The notes: generated from the letters alone by a model not told the origin. A stretch of 19,313 nucleotides of DNA from SZUA-430 sp044375275 (GCA_044375275.1 JBILMZ010000040.1:1-19313); one strand, 5' to 3'; counted from the stretch's first letter, positions 1 to 7,782 are shown. Translations and numbers: made by a program.

Positions 1-880
1 GGTCGGCGAACTTTTCCGGATACTGCAGCAGCGCAGCGAACCCTGCCGCGCCCGCACCTTCAACGACCGTTTTCTCGACCGACAGCAGCAGCGCAATAGC
101 GCGCTCGATCATTTCTTCCTGCACGACCAGCACGTCATCAAGCAACCGGCTGCAGATCTCGACATTCTTCGCGCCGACATTCTTGACGGCAATGCCTTCG
201 GCAATCGTCTGCCCGCCAATCGGAAGGTCGCCCTTCTTGATGGCATTGGACATCGACGGAAACATCTTCGTCTCGACACCGACGATCCGGATGGATGGCT
301 TGAGCGCCTTGGCCGCCACCGCAATGCCCGAGATCAGCCCGCCACCACCGACAGGCACGACAAGCGTATCGAGCTCGGGAAAGTCCTCTAGCATCTCGAG
401 CCCGATCGTGCCCGCGCCCGCAATGATCCTGTCGTCGTCATAGGGATGAACGAACACCAGTCCCTTCTCGGCCGCGATTTCGTGGGCAACCTTGTCACAA
501 TCGGCCAGCGTCATCCCCTTCTGGATGACGTGGGCACCATGTGCCATCGTGTACTTGACCTTCACGAACGGCGTCGTCTCCGGCATGACAATCGTCGACG
601 GGATGCCAAGCTTGGTCGCGTGATAGGCAACGCCCTGCGCATGGTTGCCGGCCGACATGGCGATGACACCGCGCTTTCGCTCCTCCGGCGTGAGGCTCGT
701 GAGCTTGTTGAGCGCCCCTCGTTCCTTGAACGAGGACGTGAACTGCAGGTTCTCGAACTTGAGATGGACCTCGGCACCGGTCAACTGCGACAGCGTCTGC
801 GAGCGCATGCACGGCGTCCGCTGGACGGCGCCCTTGATGACAGACGCAGCCTGCCTGACATCTTCAAGTGTAACGGCCAT
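1..880 (-). CDS. ilvA: Threonine ammonia-lyase (threonine dehydratase), 3' end outside window
   Basis: PLP-dependent enzyme that deaminates threonine to 2-oxobutanoate, the first step toward isoleucine; it may also act on serine. About 293 N-terminal residues are visible and the frame stays open to the window edge. The start is the ATG at 878-880, giving MAVTLEDVRQAA. The PLP-binding lysine lies in SSFKERGALNKL (K52). The phosphate-binding glycine loop VGGGGLISG is near residue 180, and the fold-type II motif SAGNHAQGVAYHA is in its usual place between them. The catabolic form (TdcB) ends near 330 residues, while a form with a C-terminal ACT domain reaches about 400; the missing end would decide between them. 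The ribosome-binding site is weak. The gene follows a tRNA on the same strand and may be partly read from the tRNA promoter. Family assignment is firm; the exact subtype is not. Confidence 0.93.
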   Translation of the reverse strand, partial: MAVTLEDVRQAASVIKGAVQRTPCMRSQTLSQLTGAEVHLKFENLQFTSSFKERGALNKLTSLTPEERKRGVIAMSAGNHAQGVAYHATKLGIPSTIVMPETTPFVKVKYTMAHGAHVIQKGMTLADCDKVAHEIAAEKGLVFVHPYDDDRIIAGAGTIGLEMLEDFPELDTLVVPVGGGGLISGIAVAAKALKPSIRIVGVETKMFPSMSNAIKKGDLPIGGQTIAEGIAVKNVGAKNVEICSRLLDDVLVVQEEMIERAIALLLSVEKTVVEGAGAAGFAALLQYPEKFAD

Positions 881-985
881 GTGACCCGCCGCTTTCTGGT
901 TGGGGTGAACCGGCGCCTGCGATCTCCGGGGATCGAGGCCCTCAAATGGGATGCCCGGAATCAAACGGCACCACCCTGTCGATCT

Positions 986-1060
986 TGGTAGCAGCGGACG
1001 GATTTGAACCGCCGACCAAGGGATTATGATTCCCCTGCTCTACCGCTGAGCTACGCTGCC
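986..1060 (-). tRNA. tRNA with CAU anticodon (elongator Met likely; Ile2 possible)
   Basis: A 75-nt cloverleaf including an encoded CCA. Acceptor stem GGCAGCG/CGCTGCT with a G-U first pair, D-arm GCTC/GAGC with a 7-nt loop, anticodon stem GGGGA/TCCCT, loop ATCATAA, variable loop TGGTC, T-arm GGCGG/CCGTC with loop TTCAAAT. The anticodon CAU is at 1026-1028. It is not the initiator: the three G-C pairs next to the anticodon loop are absent (the closing pair is A-T) and position 1 is not the unpaired C of tRNA-fMet. Elongator Met is favoured, but a tRNA-Ile whose C34 is changed to lysidine by TilS has the same gene anticodon and cannot be excluded by eye. Confidence 0.95.
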
Positions 1061-1080
1061 AAGCCAAAAACGAGCGCGGG

Positions 1081-1109
1081 ATGTAAGGCGGCATGATTGC
1101 CTCTGTCAA
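1081..1109 (-). promoter_or_regulatory. Promoter of the CAU tRNA
   Basis: On the minus strand a perfect -35 TTGACA (1104-1109) is followed, after exactly 17 bases, by TTACAT (1081-1086) as a weak -10. Transcription would start near 1074, about 14 bases before the mature tRNA 5' end. It begins 15 bases past the mnmA stop codon, so the tRNA can be made independently of mnmA read-through. Confidence 0.65.
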
Positions 1110-1123
1110 GGAGAGGCGTCGGT

Positions 1124-2272
1124 TCAGGCCGCAAATGCCGCTTCGCCCCTGACGATCCAGCCCCCGCCCAGCATGCGGTCCGGCGCCACAGCGTCATACA
1201 GGACGCAGGCCTGGCCAGGCGCCACCCCTTCCTCAAAGGCAAGAAGCTCGACTTCAACGCGATCGCCGACACGCCGCACTTCCGCGCGGACAGGCTGCCG
1301 GGTCGAGCGGACCCGGGCCAGCGCCGGTCGCGGCGCCTCCGTCAGGCCCTGAGCGTCCAGCCAGTTGAGATCCCGCAGAACGATACGCCGCGTTGCCAAA
1401 GCCTCGCGGGGCCCGACGACAACCTGCCGCCGCGCCGCGTCGATCCGAACGACAAAGAGCTGCACGTGATGCCCAAGCCCCAGCCCCTTGCGCTGCCCAA
1501 CCGTGAAACCAATGACGCCCTCATGCCGGCCCAGCACGTTGCCGTTCAGGTCCACGATGTCACCGGGATCCGCAGCTTCAGGCCGCAGCTTCTGGACGAT
1601 GTCGCTGTAGCGTCCCTGCGGGACAAAGCAGATATCCTGGCTGTCCGGCTTGTCAGCCAGCGCGAGCCCGAGCTCCATCGCCACGGCACGCGTTTCACTC
1701 TTCGGATAACCGCCAAGCGGAAAGCGGACGAAAGCAAGCTGCGCCGGCGTTGTCGCAAACAGGAAATAGCTCTGGTCCCGGCTGGCATCGACGGCGCGAT
1801 GCAGCTCGGGTCCTGCAGCCCCCCGCACACGCTGGATATAGTGACCCGTCACCAGCGCCTGCGCCCCCATGTCCTGCGCAGCACCGAGCAGATCATGGAA
1901 CTTGACCGTCTGGTTGCACTGGATGCACGGAACCGGCGTCTCCCCCCGCGCATAGGTCGCGGCAAAGTCATCAATTACGGACTTGCGGAACCGCTCCGTA
2001 TAATCGAGCACGTAATGCGGGATACCAATGTGCTGAGCCGCCGCCCGCGCGTCCTGGATATCCTGGCCCGCACAGCAGGCCCCCTTGCGCTTGGGCGATC
2101 CGTCGGACGCATAAAGCTGCAGCGTGATGCCCACGACATCATAGCCCGCACGCTTGACCAGCGCCGCCGCTACCGCACTGTCGACACCACCCGACATGGC
2201 CGCAACGACGCGAGTCCGCGCCGGATCTCCGGGCAGGTCCATCACGTCGCGGATCTGGTCAATCGAAATCAT
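1124..2272 (-). CDS. mnmA: tRNA-specific 2-thiouridylase MnmA
   Basis: A 382-residue cytoplasmic enzyme that puts sulfur on C2 of the wobble uridine (U34) of the tRNAs for Lys, Glu and Gln, using ATP activation and persulfide sulfur from the IscS/Tus relay. The PP-loop ATP site SGGVDS is at residues 27-32. PCIQCNQTVKF gives C119 as the likely catalytic nucleophile, and DSQDICFVPQG gives C215 as the persulfide-carrying partner. GHYIQ and SRDQSYFLF lie between them in the order expected for MnmA, and a C-terminal barrel domain follows. The length is normal. The ATG at 2270-2272 gives full N-terminal agreement with the family; only a short AGG precedes it. The neighbouring CAU tRNA is not an MnmA substrate, so the adjacency is not obviously functional. 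Confidence 0.97.
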   Translation of the reverse strand: MISIDQIRDVMDLPGDPARTRVVAAMSGGVDSAVAAALVKRAGYDVVGITLQLYASDGSPKRKGACCAGQDIQDARAAAQHIGIPHYVLDYTERFRKSVIDDFAATYARGETPVPCIQCNQTVKFHDLLGAAQDMGAQALVTGHYIQRVRGAAGPELHRAVDASRDQSYFLFATTPAQLAFVRFPLGGYPKSETRAVAMELGLALADKPDSQDICFVPQGRYSDIVQKLRPEAADPGDIVDLNGNVLGRHEGVIGFTVGQRKGLGLGHHVQLFVVRIDAARRQVVVGPREALATRRIVLRDLNWLDAQGLTEAPRPALARVRSTRQPVRAEVRRVGDRVEVELLAFEEGVAPGQACVLYDAVAPDRMLGGGWIVRGEAAFAA

Positions 2273-2277
2273 GCGCG

Positions 2278-2306
2278 CCTATAACGCGCCAGCGCCAGTC
2301 CTTGCA
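2278..2306 (-). promoter_or_regulatory. Possible mnmA promoter
   Basis: On the minus strand TTGCAA and TATAGG are 18 bases apart, with TATAGG ending 5 bases before the mnmA ATG. If used, the transcript would start at or within a base or two of the ATG and be nearly leaderless, which is common in alphaproteobacteria. Both boxes are only 4/6 matches, so this is weak. Confidence 0.25.
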
Positions 2307-2315
2307 AGCTTAACA

Positions 2316-2331
2316 GCGGGGCAGCCCCCGC
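2316..2331 (-). terminator. Weak hairpin after flgL
   Basis: GCGGGG and CCCCGC pair around a 4-base loop just after the flgL stop codon. The following T tract is poor (TGTTAAGCTT), so this is at best a partial terminator between flgL and mnmA. Confidence 0.35.
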
Positions 2332-2336
2332 CGCGC

Positions 2337-3263
2337 TTACAGGAAGTTCAGCAGGTTAAGCTGGTTGACCTGGGCAATCATGCGGCCAGCCGCCTCCGCA
2401 GCAACCTGGTCCTGGTTCAGGCGGGCAATCGCCTCCGACAGGTCCACGTCCTCGATGTCGCCGATGAACTTGGCAAAATAGGCGCTCATGGACTCATGGC
2501 GCTCGACCGTCGCACTGACCTGCTCATGGCGGGTGCCATTGATGGCCGCCAGCACCGTGAGCCCGTTGTGAACATTGGGAAGCGTCTGGTTCTGCGTCGT
2601 GAGGAAGGCCGTCTGGGCCGCATTGAGGCTTGTGCCGAACGGACCATTCACGCCCGCGTCGAAGGCGGCGATGTCCTTGAACATCTGGAACAGGTCGGTG
2701 GCAATCGAACTCGCCGGCATGCCGACGGTCACCATCTCATGCTCGTCGATGCGCTGCGTGAGCTCGTAATCCGTGTTCTCGAACACGTCAGCCACGGTCG
2801 CCGCGGCAGAAAGGCTGGCCAGGTCAGTCGCCGACACCGGCGCCACGTCCGTGCGCGACCCGCCATAGATGAACTTGCCATCGATCCTGACATTCAGGAT
2901 CGCAACTGCTTCCGCATAGAGACCGTGTACCTCATTCATCATCCCCGGTGCACGACCGGAGGAAAGCGCATCGCCGACGGCCGCCCGCAGGCGCGAACTG
3001 ATGTCTGCAATCTGCTTCAGATGAAGGTCCTGGATGTCCAGTCGGTTGAGCACTTCCTTCGTCGCAGAAAGATAGGAATCGACCCCCGCCGACTTCTGCT
3101 TCGCCGCCACCAGCACCGATGCCTTGTCCTTGACGTCCGCAAGATGATCGCCGACCTTGCCAGTCGAGATCTGCGTCTGCCATTTCTGGTTTCGGCCCTG
3201 GATGCGGCCATATTCATTGATCAGGCCTTGTGAAAGGGACCAAGAGCCAACACGATCAAGCAT
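2337..3263 (-). CDS. flgL: Flagellar hook-associated protein 3 (hook-filament junction), FlgL
   Basis: A 308-residue flagellin-like protein that joins the hook (through FlgK) to the filament; it is exported by the flagellar type III system, so no signal peptide is expected. The N-terminal helix region (MLDRVGSWSLSQGLINEY) and the C-terminal helix ending in QLNLLNFL have the flagellin/FlgL heptad pattern, and the middle carries a short variable domain. Length is normal for FlgL (about 300). A strong GGAGGAGG ribosome-binding site precedes the ATG. The gene starts 15 bases after the flgK stop, so the two form one operon under the sigma-54 promoter upstream of flgK. A flagellin is the alternative, but position and length favour FlgL. 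Confidence 0.93.
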   Translation of the reverse strand: MLDRVGSWSLSQGLINEYGRIQGRNQKWQTQISTGKVGDHLADVKDKASVLVAAKQKSAGVDSYLSATKEVLNRLDIQDLHLKQIADISSRLRAAVGDALSSGRAPGMMNEVHGLYAEAVAILNVRIDGKFIYGGSRTDVAPVSATDLASLSAAATVADVFENTDYELTQRIDEHEMVTVGMPASSIATDLFQMFKDIAAFDAGVNGPFGTSLNAAQTAFLTTQNQTLPNVHNGLTVLAAINGTRHEQVSATVERHESMSAYFAKFIGDIEDVDLSEAIARLNQDQVAAEAAGRMIAQVNQLNLLNFL

Positions 3264-3278
3264 GTGACGCCTCCTCCG

Positions 3279-5405
3279 TTATACCGATTGCAGAAGTGTA
3301 TCGTACATTTCCTGCGCCACCGTCATGATGCGCGCAGACGCATTGTAGGCTTGCTGGAAGATCATCATGTTCGCCAGCTCCTCATCGAGGTTGACGCCCT
3401 CCGTCGCGTTGCGTCGCGCCGTGACCTCTTCCTTGACATTGACCCGGTTGACCCGCTCTTCCTCCGCCGCATTCGCCAGGTCTGACTGCAGACCGGACAG
3501 CTGCGCGATGTAGTCATTCAGGGACAGGGTACCTGACGCCAGCCCGCCTACGGCCGGAAAGCTGTGCAGCGCGTTGGCCGCACTGGCGAGACCCAGCGCA
3601 CCGCGATTGTCGCTCGCACCCAGAACGATGTTACCTGGCACGGTAGATGGCGAGATGTTGAGCTGCGCCAGCGCCATTCTCGAGCTGTTCTGGGCAATAT
3701 CCGTGCGGATGGCCATCGACATCGCCTGGTTCTGCTTCATGGCAGTTCCAAGCCCGAAAAACTGGGACATGGAAACACCCGTCGCCCCACGCGACGTGGT
3801 ATCGTTCTTCACTTCAAGCCGTGCGCCGGCGTAAGCGCTGGACGGCGTCATCACCACGCTGCCATTGCCGTCCAGCGAGAAGGTGGCAAAGCCATTGGCG
3901 CCATTGTTCATCAGCGTGAGCAAGTCGATGACCGTCGATCCGGCCATCGTCACGTTGAAGCTCGACAGGATCGCACCGCTTGTGCCGCGCAGGACGAACT
4001 CGGCCGTCCCACCTGCCGTAAAGTTGTGCGCATCCGTGCTCTGGACACCTGTCGCAAAGTTCGACGGGCTTGCCGCAGTCACGAGGTTGTTCAGCCCGAA
4101 GAACTGCGAAAGTCCATGCCCGCCACGCAGGGCCGGATTTGAAGGGTCCTGCAACAGCGCAATGCCGTTACCCGCACTGTTCGCACCAATGGTCAGCCGA
4201 CCATTCGTGAAACTCGCCGAGGCATTGCCGGACAGGCCCGCATTGATGGCTGACACGAGGTCCCCCACGGTCGCGAGCGACGACGTATCGATGTCGAGCT
4301 GCTGCACGAGCGCACCACTCGAATCCACTACCGCAAGCTTGACCCAGCCCGAAAAGTTCAGCGGATCAACGGACAGAAGTCCCGTATTGACGCCCGTCAA
4401 CGACTGCGGCGCCGGAACGGACGTGCTGTTGTTGTGAATGGCGTTCAGCTCGTCGGCGAGCGCAGCGCCCACCTGCCCCAGCTGCTCGGCCAGGTCCGGC
4501 AAGCGCCGGTCTCTCATGTCGAGCAGGCCGCGGAGTTCGCCACCGCCGATCCGCGACTCGACGGCAACCGCCGGCCCGACGTCATTGCCGCCCTCAGGGT
4601 TGATCCGCTGCAGCATGATCGATGGAAACACGGTGGACGTGGAAACCGACGCAGGCCCCGCATAACGCAGTTCCGAACTGACATCCGTGATCAGCCCCGT
4701 CCCGTCCGCAAGCGACACATAGATGCGGCCGTCGGACTGCTGATATGTCTTGACGTCGACATACTTCGAAAGTTCGGAAAGGGCGCGGTCACGCTGATCG
4801 ACCAGTCCGCTTTGCATGTCGTTCTGGGCAACAGCCGACTTGATACCGCTGTTGAGTTCATAGATCTCCCCAAGGAGCCGGTTGACCGTGCGCACATTGG
4901 TCGTGATCTGGGAGTTGGCGTCCTGACGCAGGGACTGGATGCCCGACCCCATGCTCGACAGGGCGGAAAGCGCGGAACCGACCGCGGACACTGCCGAGTT
5001 GCGACGCGCCACGGAAGCCGGATCGACGCTCAGCTGCTGCAACGCCGTCATTGCACTTGAGACGCGGGCACCGATGGAGTTGCCGTCATTGATCGAACCG
5101 ATCAGGTCCTGGACGCGCGAGAAATAGGAAGAGAGCACGCCCATCTTCCCGACAGCGCTCGTGGCATCGACCGTCTCGCGCGCCAGGAATTCATCGGCAA
5201 TGCGCCTGATGTCATCGATCGACACACCCGTAAGCCGGTCTGCCGTAAGGCGTGGCCCAAAGTCGACCTGACGGCGGTGATAGCCTTCCGTATTGATGTT
5301 GGCGATGTTGTTGGACGTCACGCGCAGGGCCGTCTGGTTGGCCTGCAACGCACTGGTTGCCGTATTCATGATCGCGCCAAGCGATATGTTTGCGTTCAGC
5401 ACCAT
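3279..5405 (-). CDS. flgK: Flagellar hook-associated protein 1, FlgK
   Basis: A 708-residue protein that sits on the hook tip and forms the hook-filament junction with FlgL. The N-terminal rod/hook motif contains SNNIANINTEGYHRR (about residues 31-45), and the C-terminus EELANMMIFQQAYNASAR is the classic FlgK end that packs against the N-terminal helix. The start is set at the ATG 5403-5405 because GGAGG lies 5 bases upstream (5411-5415); the frame stays open to 5639, but that extension is cysteine-rich and unlike FlgK. The protein is about 150 residues longer than enteric FlgK. The extra length is a central domain made of two diverged copies of one module, each ending in SQFFGL (about residues 337-438 and 452-552). 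It is cotranscribed with flgL. Confidence 0.96.
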   Translation of the reverse strand: MVLNANISLGAIMNTATSALQANQTALRVTSNNIANINTEGYHRRQVDFGPRLTADRLTGVSIDDIRRIADEFLARETVDATSAVGKMGVLSSYFSRVQDLIGSINDGNSIGARVSSAMTALQQLSVDPASVARRNSAVSAVGSALSALSSMGSGIQSLRQDANSQITTNVRTVNRLLGEIYELNSGIKSAVAQNDMQSGLVDQRDRALSELSKYVDVKTYQQSDGRIYVSLADGTGLITDVSSELRYAGPASVSTSTVFPSIMLQRINPEGGNDVGPAVAVESRIGGGELRGLLDMRDRRLPDLAEQLGQVGAALADELNAIHNNSTSVPAPQSLTGVNTGLLSVDPLNFSGWVKLAVVDSSGALVQQLDIDTSSLATVGDLVSAINAGLSGNASASFTNGRLTIGANSAGNGIALLQDPSNPALRGGHGLSQFFGLNNLVTAASPSNFATGVQSTDAHNFTAGGTAEFVLRGTSGAILSSFNVTMAGSTVIDLLTLMNNGANGFATFSLDGNGSVVMTPSSAYAGARLEVKNDTTSRGATGVSMSQFFGLGTAMKQNQAMSMAIRTDIAQNSSRMALAQLNISPSTVPGNIVLGASDNRGALGLASAANALHSFPAVGGLASGTLSLNDYIAQLSGLQSDLANAAEEERVNRVNVKEEVTARRNATEGVNLDEELANMMIFQQAYNASARIMTVAQEMYDTLLQSV
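3750..4343 (-). repeat. Diverged internal tandem duplication in FlgK
   Basis: Two 84-85-residue units (nt 4092-4343 and 3750-4004) align along their length. Both have an SGA turn near the start, a TVxDL-type helix, an NG turn, and end in the identical hexapeptide SQFFGL. A TGV...NF lead-in precedes each unit. The period is about 113-115 residues. The copies are strongly diverged at DNA level, so the duplication is old. Confidence 0.75.
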
Positions 5406-5547
5406 GTGAACCTCCTGTTCCTGCCGCCCCGGCAATTCCTGCCTGCCACCAGGCAAGCAAAAACTGCCGTTCTGCCGCTGTTTGTCGGCATGGATCCCTG
5501 CATGACTGCCATTTCGTGCAGACGCATGAAGGGTACCGCAAGTAAGG

Positions 5548-5564
5548 TTGCAACCCCGGTGCCA
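5548..5564 (-). promoter_or_regulatory. Sigma-54 (-24/-12) promoter of flgKL
   Basis: On the minus strand TGGCACCGGGGTTGCAA matches the RpoN consensus TGGCAC-N5-TTGCA exactly, with the required 10 bases between the GG and GC pairs. The start point would be near 5538, leaving a leader of about 133 bases before the flgK ATG. The activator would be FlbD, encoded further along this window. Confidence 0.88.
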
Positions 5565-5686
5565 CAAACCGAGGGCGGCAAAAAACACTGTGCACCGGCC
5601 AATTCTGCCGTGCACACGCAGCAATCTCTGCCGCATCATGTCGCCGTAATTTCACCGGAGTCGCGGAATTCCGCCGTTACGCACGC

Positions 5687-5702
5687 TGGCAAGGCGATTG
5701 CA
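5687..5702 (+). promoter_or_regulatory. Sigma-54 (-24/-12) promoter of fliK-flgD-flgE
   Basis: TGGCAAGGCGATTGCA matches the RpoN consensus with one mismatch in the -24 box, and GG and GC are 10 bases apart. Transcription would begin near 5713. The GTG at 5723 would then have only a 10-base leader, so the ATG at 5741 (28-base leader) is the better fliK start. Confidence 0.82.
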
Positions 5703-5740
5703 GACATCTGGTCAGGCGCATTGTGCGTTTGGAATTCGAC

Positions 5741-7000
5741 ATGCCTGCATCTACCGCGATTGCATCCTTCTTCGCTCCCGCCTCCCAGGCGGCGGCAGGA
5801 GCTGTGTCATCGTCCGTGAGCAACACGGGCAATGACGGCATTTTCGCATCGCTCGTTCAGCAGTCACAGGCAACCGATACAGTGACAGCCAATCCCCTGC
5901 TGGCCATTCTGGCAGGTGTTGCTCAGCCAACCGCACTTCAGGATTCTGAAACGCCAGTCGCGGCCTCTCTGCTGTCCCCGGAACTACGCAACCTTCTCGC
6001 GGCGGCCGGACAGGGCACGCAGGAGAATGTCGCAACGACCGAGACGCCCACCCCGCCGTCTGACGTTTCAGCTCTCGCACTTCTGATGGCCCAGTTCCAG
6101 CAGCCACAACCCGTACCCGAGCAGACACAGCTCATTGCACAGGCCGGCTCAACCGATCTCCTCGCGCAGCAGCCGCTTCAGCAGGCAGAAACCGGGAAGG
6201 ACCAGTCGGCAATCCTCGACGCGCTTGCAAGCATTGCGACAAGCACTGAGCCCGTCGACCCTGCCTTGGCGCAGTTGGTCCAGAACGCCGCGCAGAAGGC
6301 CAAGGCCACGCCGTCAGCCACCGGCAATGAACCCGCGACGGCCAACAACGCTGCACTTGACGCTGAGGGCCAGTTCCAGGGCTCGGCCACAGTTACAGAC
6401 ACACGCTCGGCCATCACGCAAACAGCGCAGGGCCAGGGCAACAACCTCATGCAGAACGGCACCTCGGGCGGCGCCGACCTGTCCAAGCCATTTGATCCCA
6501 GCCTGCAGGCGGCATCGTCGCAGGGCCAGCCGCAGTTCCAGGTCGAACTCACAAAGGCGCAGCACACTGTGGCCTCGGGCCCGCTCCTGCCGCAGGTTCC
6601 GCTTGAAAATCTGGCCGTGCAGATTGCGCGCCGGTTCGAGCAGGGCATGAGCAGCTTCGAGATCTCGCTGAGCCCGGCAGAACTCGGCAGGCTCGACATT
6701 TCGATGCAGGTGTCGGATGACGGCCGCGTTCACGCAGTCCTTCGCGCCGAGCGCCCCGAAACACTTGAACTCCTGAAGCAGGACGCACGTGCCCTCGAAA
6801 CCCAGCTGCGCCAGGCAGGCCTGGATGTCGGCTCCAACGCCCTGAGCTTCCAGCTCTCGCAGGGAAATGCACACCGTCAGAACTCGGCAACACGGGACAA
6901 CGGATTCTCGTCGGCCCTCAATGAAGACCAGCCAGCAGCCGAGCAGATCACCACCTATGTCGCCACGCGCAAGCGCGACGGCATTGACATTCACGTTTAA
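5741..7000 (+). CDS. fliK: Flagellar hook-length control protein FliK
   Basis: A 419-residue exported ruler protein that measures hook length and, through FlhB, switches the export apparatus from hook to filament substrates. The N-terminal two thirds is Ala/Gln/Thr-rich and of low complexity, as usual for FliK. The C-terminal Flg_hook domain is clear: LSPAELGRLDISMQV, then a helix TLELLKQDARALETQLRQAG and a strand with LSFQLSQG. The start is the ATG at 5741, because the sigma-54 promoter leaves almost no leader for the upstream in-frame GTG at 5723. It is first in an operon with flgD (12 bases downstream) and flgE, which supports the call because the overall sequence is poorly conserved. Confidence 0.9.
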   Translation: MPASTAIASFFAPASQAAAGAVSSSVSNTGNDGIFASLVQQSQATDTVTANPLLAILAGVAQPTALQDSETPVAASLLSPELRNLLAAAGQGTQENVATTETPTPPSDVSALALLMAQFQQPQPVPEQTQLIAQAGSTDLLAQQPLQQAETGKDQSAILDALASIATSTEPVDPALAQLVQNAAQKAKATPSATGNEPATANNAALDAEGQFQGSATVTDTRSAITQTAQGQGNNLMQNGTSGGADLSKPFDPSLQAASSQGQPQFQVELTKAQHTVASGPLLPQVPLENLAVQIARRFEQGMSSFEISLSPAELGRLDISMQVSDDGRVHAVLRAERPETLELLKQDARALETQLRQAGLDVGSNALSFQLSQGNAHRQNSATRDNGFSSALNEDQPAAEQITTYVATRKRDGIDIHV

Positions 7001-7012
7001 GGACACCGGACC

Positions 7013-7663
7013 ATGGACATCGGCGCCGTAGCAGCAACACAGACCAACGCGATAGCCAAGGCACAGACGTCGCTGAGCGGAAACTACGAGACATTCCTGC
7101 GTCTGCTGACGACACAGCTGCAGAACCAGGACCCGCTCGAGCCGCTCGACGCAACCAAATTCACCGAGCAGCTTGTATCCTACAGCCAGGTCGAGCAGCA
7201 GATTGCAACCAATTCGAGCCTGAACACGTTGATCTCTGTGACACGGTCTTCAGCCGGCGCCACGGCAGTGAGCTTCCTCGGCAAGAACGCAATCACCGCC
7301 GGCCAGGTCAGCAACCTGTCTGATGGCAACGCATCCTGGCAGTACACGCTGCCGCAGGACGCAACCGGCCTGCAGGTCCGCGTCACCGACATGAACGGAA
7401 ACGTCGTCAAGACACTCACGGGTGACGCGAAGGTTGGCACCCATCAGATCAACTGGGACGGTGTGAACACCAGCGGCAGCCAGATGCCGGCGGGTTCCTA
7501 CAAGCTGACGGTTGCAGCCACGAAGGCTGACGGAACCGCGATACCCGTCACGGTTTCTGGCATTGGAATGGTCAGCGAGATCGACATGTCGGGAGCCGCC
7601 CCCGTGCTCTTCGTCGGTTCGAGGAAATTGAGTTTGAGTGAGATCACCGGCTTCAAAAACTAG
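7013..7663 (+). CDS. flgD: Flagellar hook assembly scaffold (hook cap) FlgD
   Basis: A 216-residue exported protein that caps the growing hook and guides insertion of FlgE; it is not kept in the mature structure. The N-terminal signature is strong: FLRLLTTQLQNQDPLEPLD then FTEQLVSYSQVEQQ (about residues 24-62). The C-terminal half has the FlgD Tudor-like/FnIII-like fold, with VRVTDMNGNVVKTL and INWDGVNTSGSQMPAGSYKL. Length is normal. An AAGGACA stretch in the 12-base fliK-flgD gap can serve as ribosome-binding site. The next gene is the hook protein it assembles. Confidence 0.96.
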   Translation: MDIGAVAATQTNAIAKAQTSLSGNYETFLRLLTTQLQNQDPLEPLDATKFTEQLVSYSQVEQQIATNSSLNTLISVTRSSAGATAVSFLGKNAITAGQVSNLSDGNASWQYTLPQDATGLQVRVTDMNGNVVKTLTGDAKVGTHQINWDGVNTSGSQMPAGSYKLTVAATKADGTAIPVTVSGIGMVSEIDMSGAAPVLFVGSRKLSLSEITGFKN

Positions 7664-7782
7664 AAAAACATGCCGGTGAAGTGAAGCGTGCACGACGCAG
7701 AAGCGCAGTGAACCCAATGAAGAACAAGAGCGGCAGACTCGAAGGGTAAGCCGCCAACCCATTTGAAACAGGGAGTGCAGTC

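Larger units (their letters stand above)
5406..5740. promoter_or_regulatory. Divergent flgK / fliK control region
   Basis: There is no credible gene in these 335 bases. The stretch holds the flgK leader with its GGAGG site, two outward-facing sigma-54 promoters (5548-5564 minus, 5687-5702 plus) and several copies of an 8-base element resembling TTCTGCCG. Copies are at 5462-5469 and 5470-5477 (side by side), 5603-5610 and 5626-5633, with an inverted form CGGCAAAA at 5576-5583. Placed 40-110 bases upstream or 60-75 bases downstream of the two start points, they are reasonable candidates for binding sites of the FlbD enhancer protein; that role is inferred. A GAGTC (CcrM-type GANTC) is at 5658-5662. 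Confidence 0.6.

Noticed and set aside
1097..2284. 395-codon open frame on the plus strand
   Set aside because: It is antisense to mnmA, which has all catalytic motifs. The plus-frame protein is Arg/His/Pro-rich with no recognisable domain, a GC-rich shadow.
2154..3233. 359-codon open frame on the plus strand
   Set aside because: It is antisense to flgL and the end of mnmA; the composition is typical of a shadow frame and no motif is visible.
5406..5639. Upstream extension of flgK (78 extra residues)
   Set aside because: It would run through the sigma-54 promoter and the GGAGG site; the residues are unlike FlgK, whose conserved N-terminus starts at the chosen ATG.
5723..5740. GTG start for fliK
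   Set aside because: It is only 10 bases after the predicted sigma-54 start point, leaving no room for a ribosome-binding site; the ATG at 5741 is preferred.
6314..7006. 230-codon open frame on the minus strand
   Set aside because: It is antisense to the conserved C-terminal domain of FliK and the sequence shows no family features.
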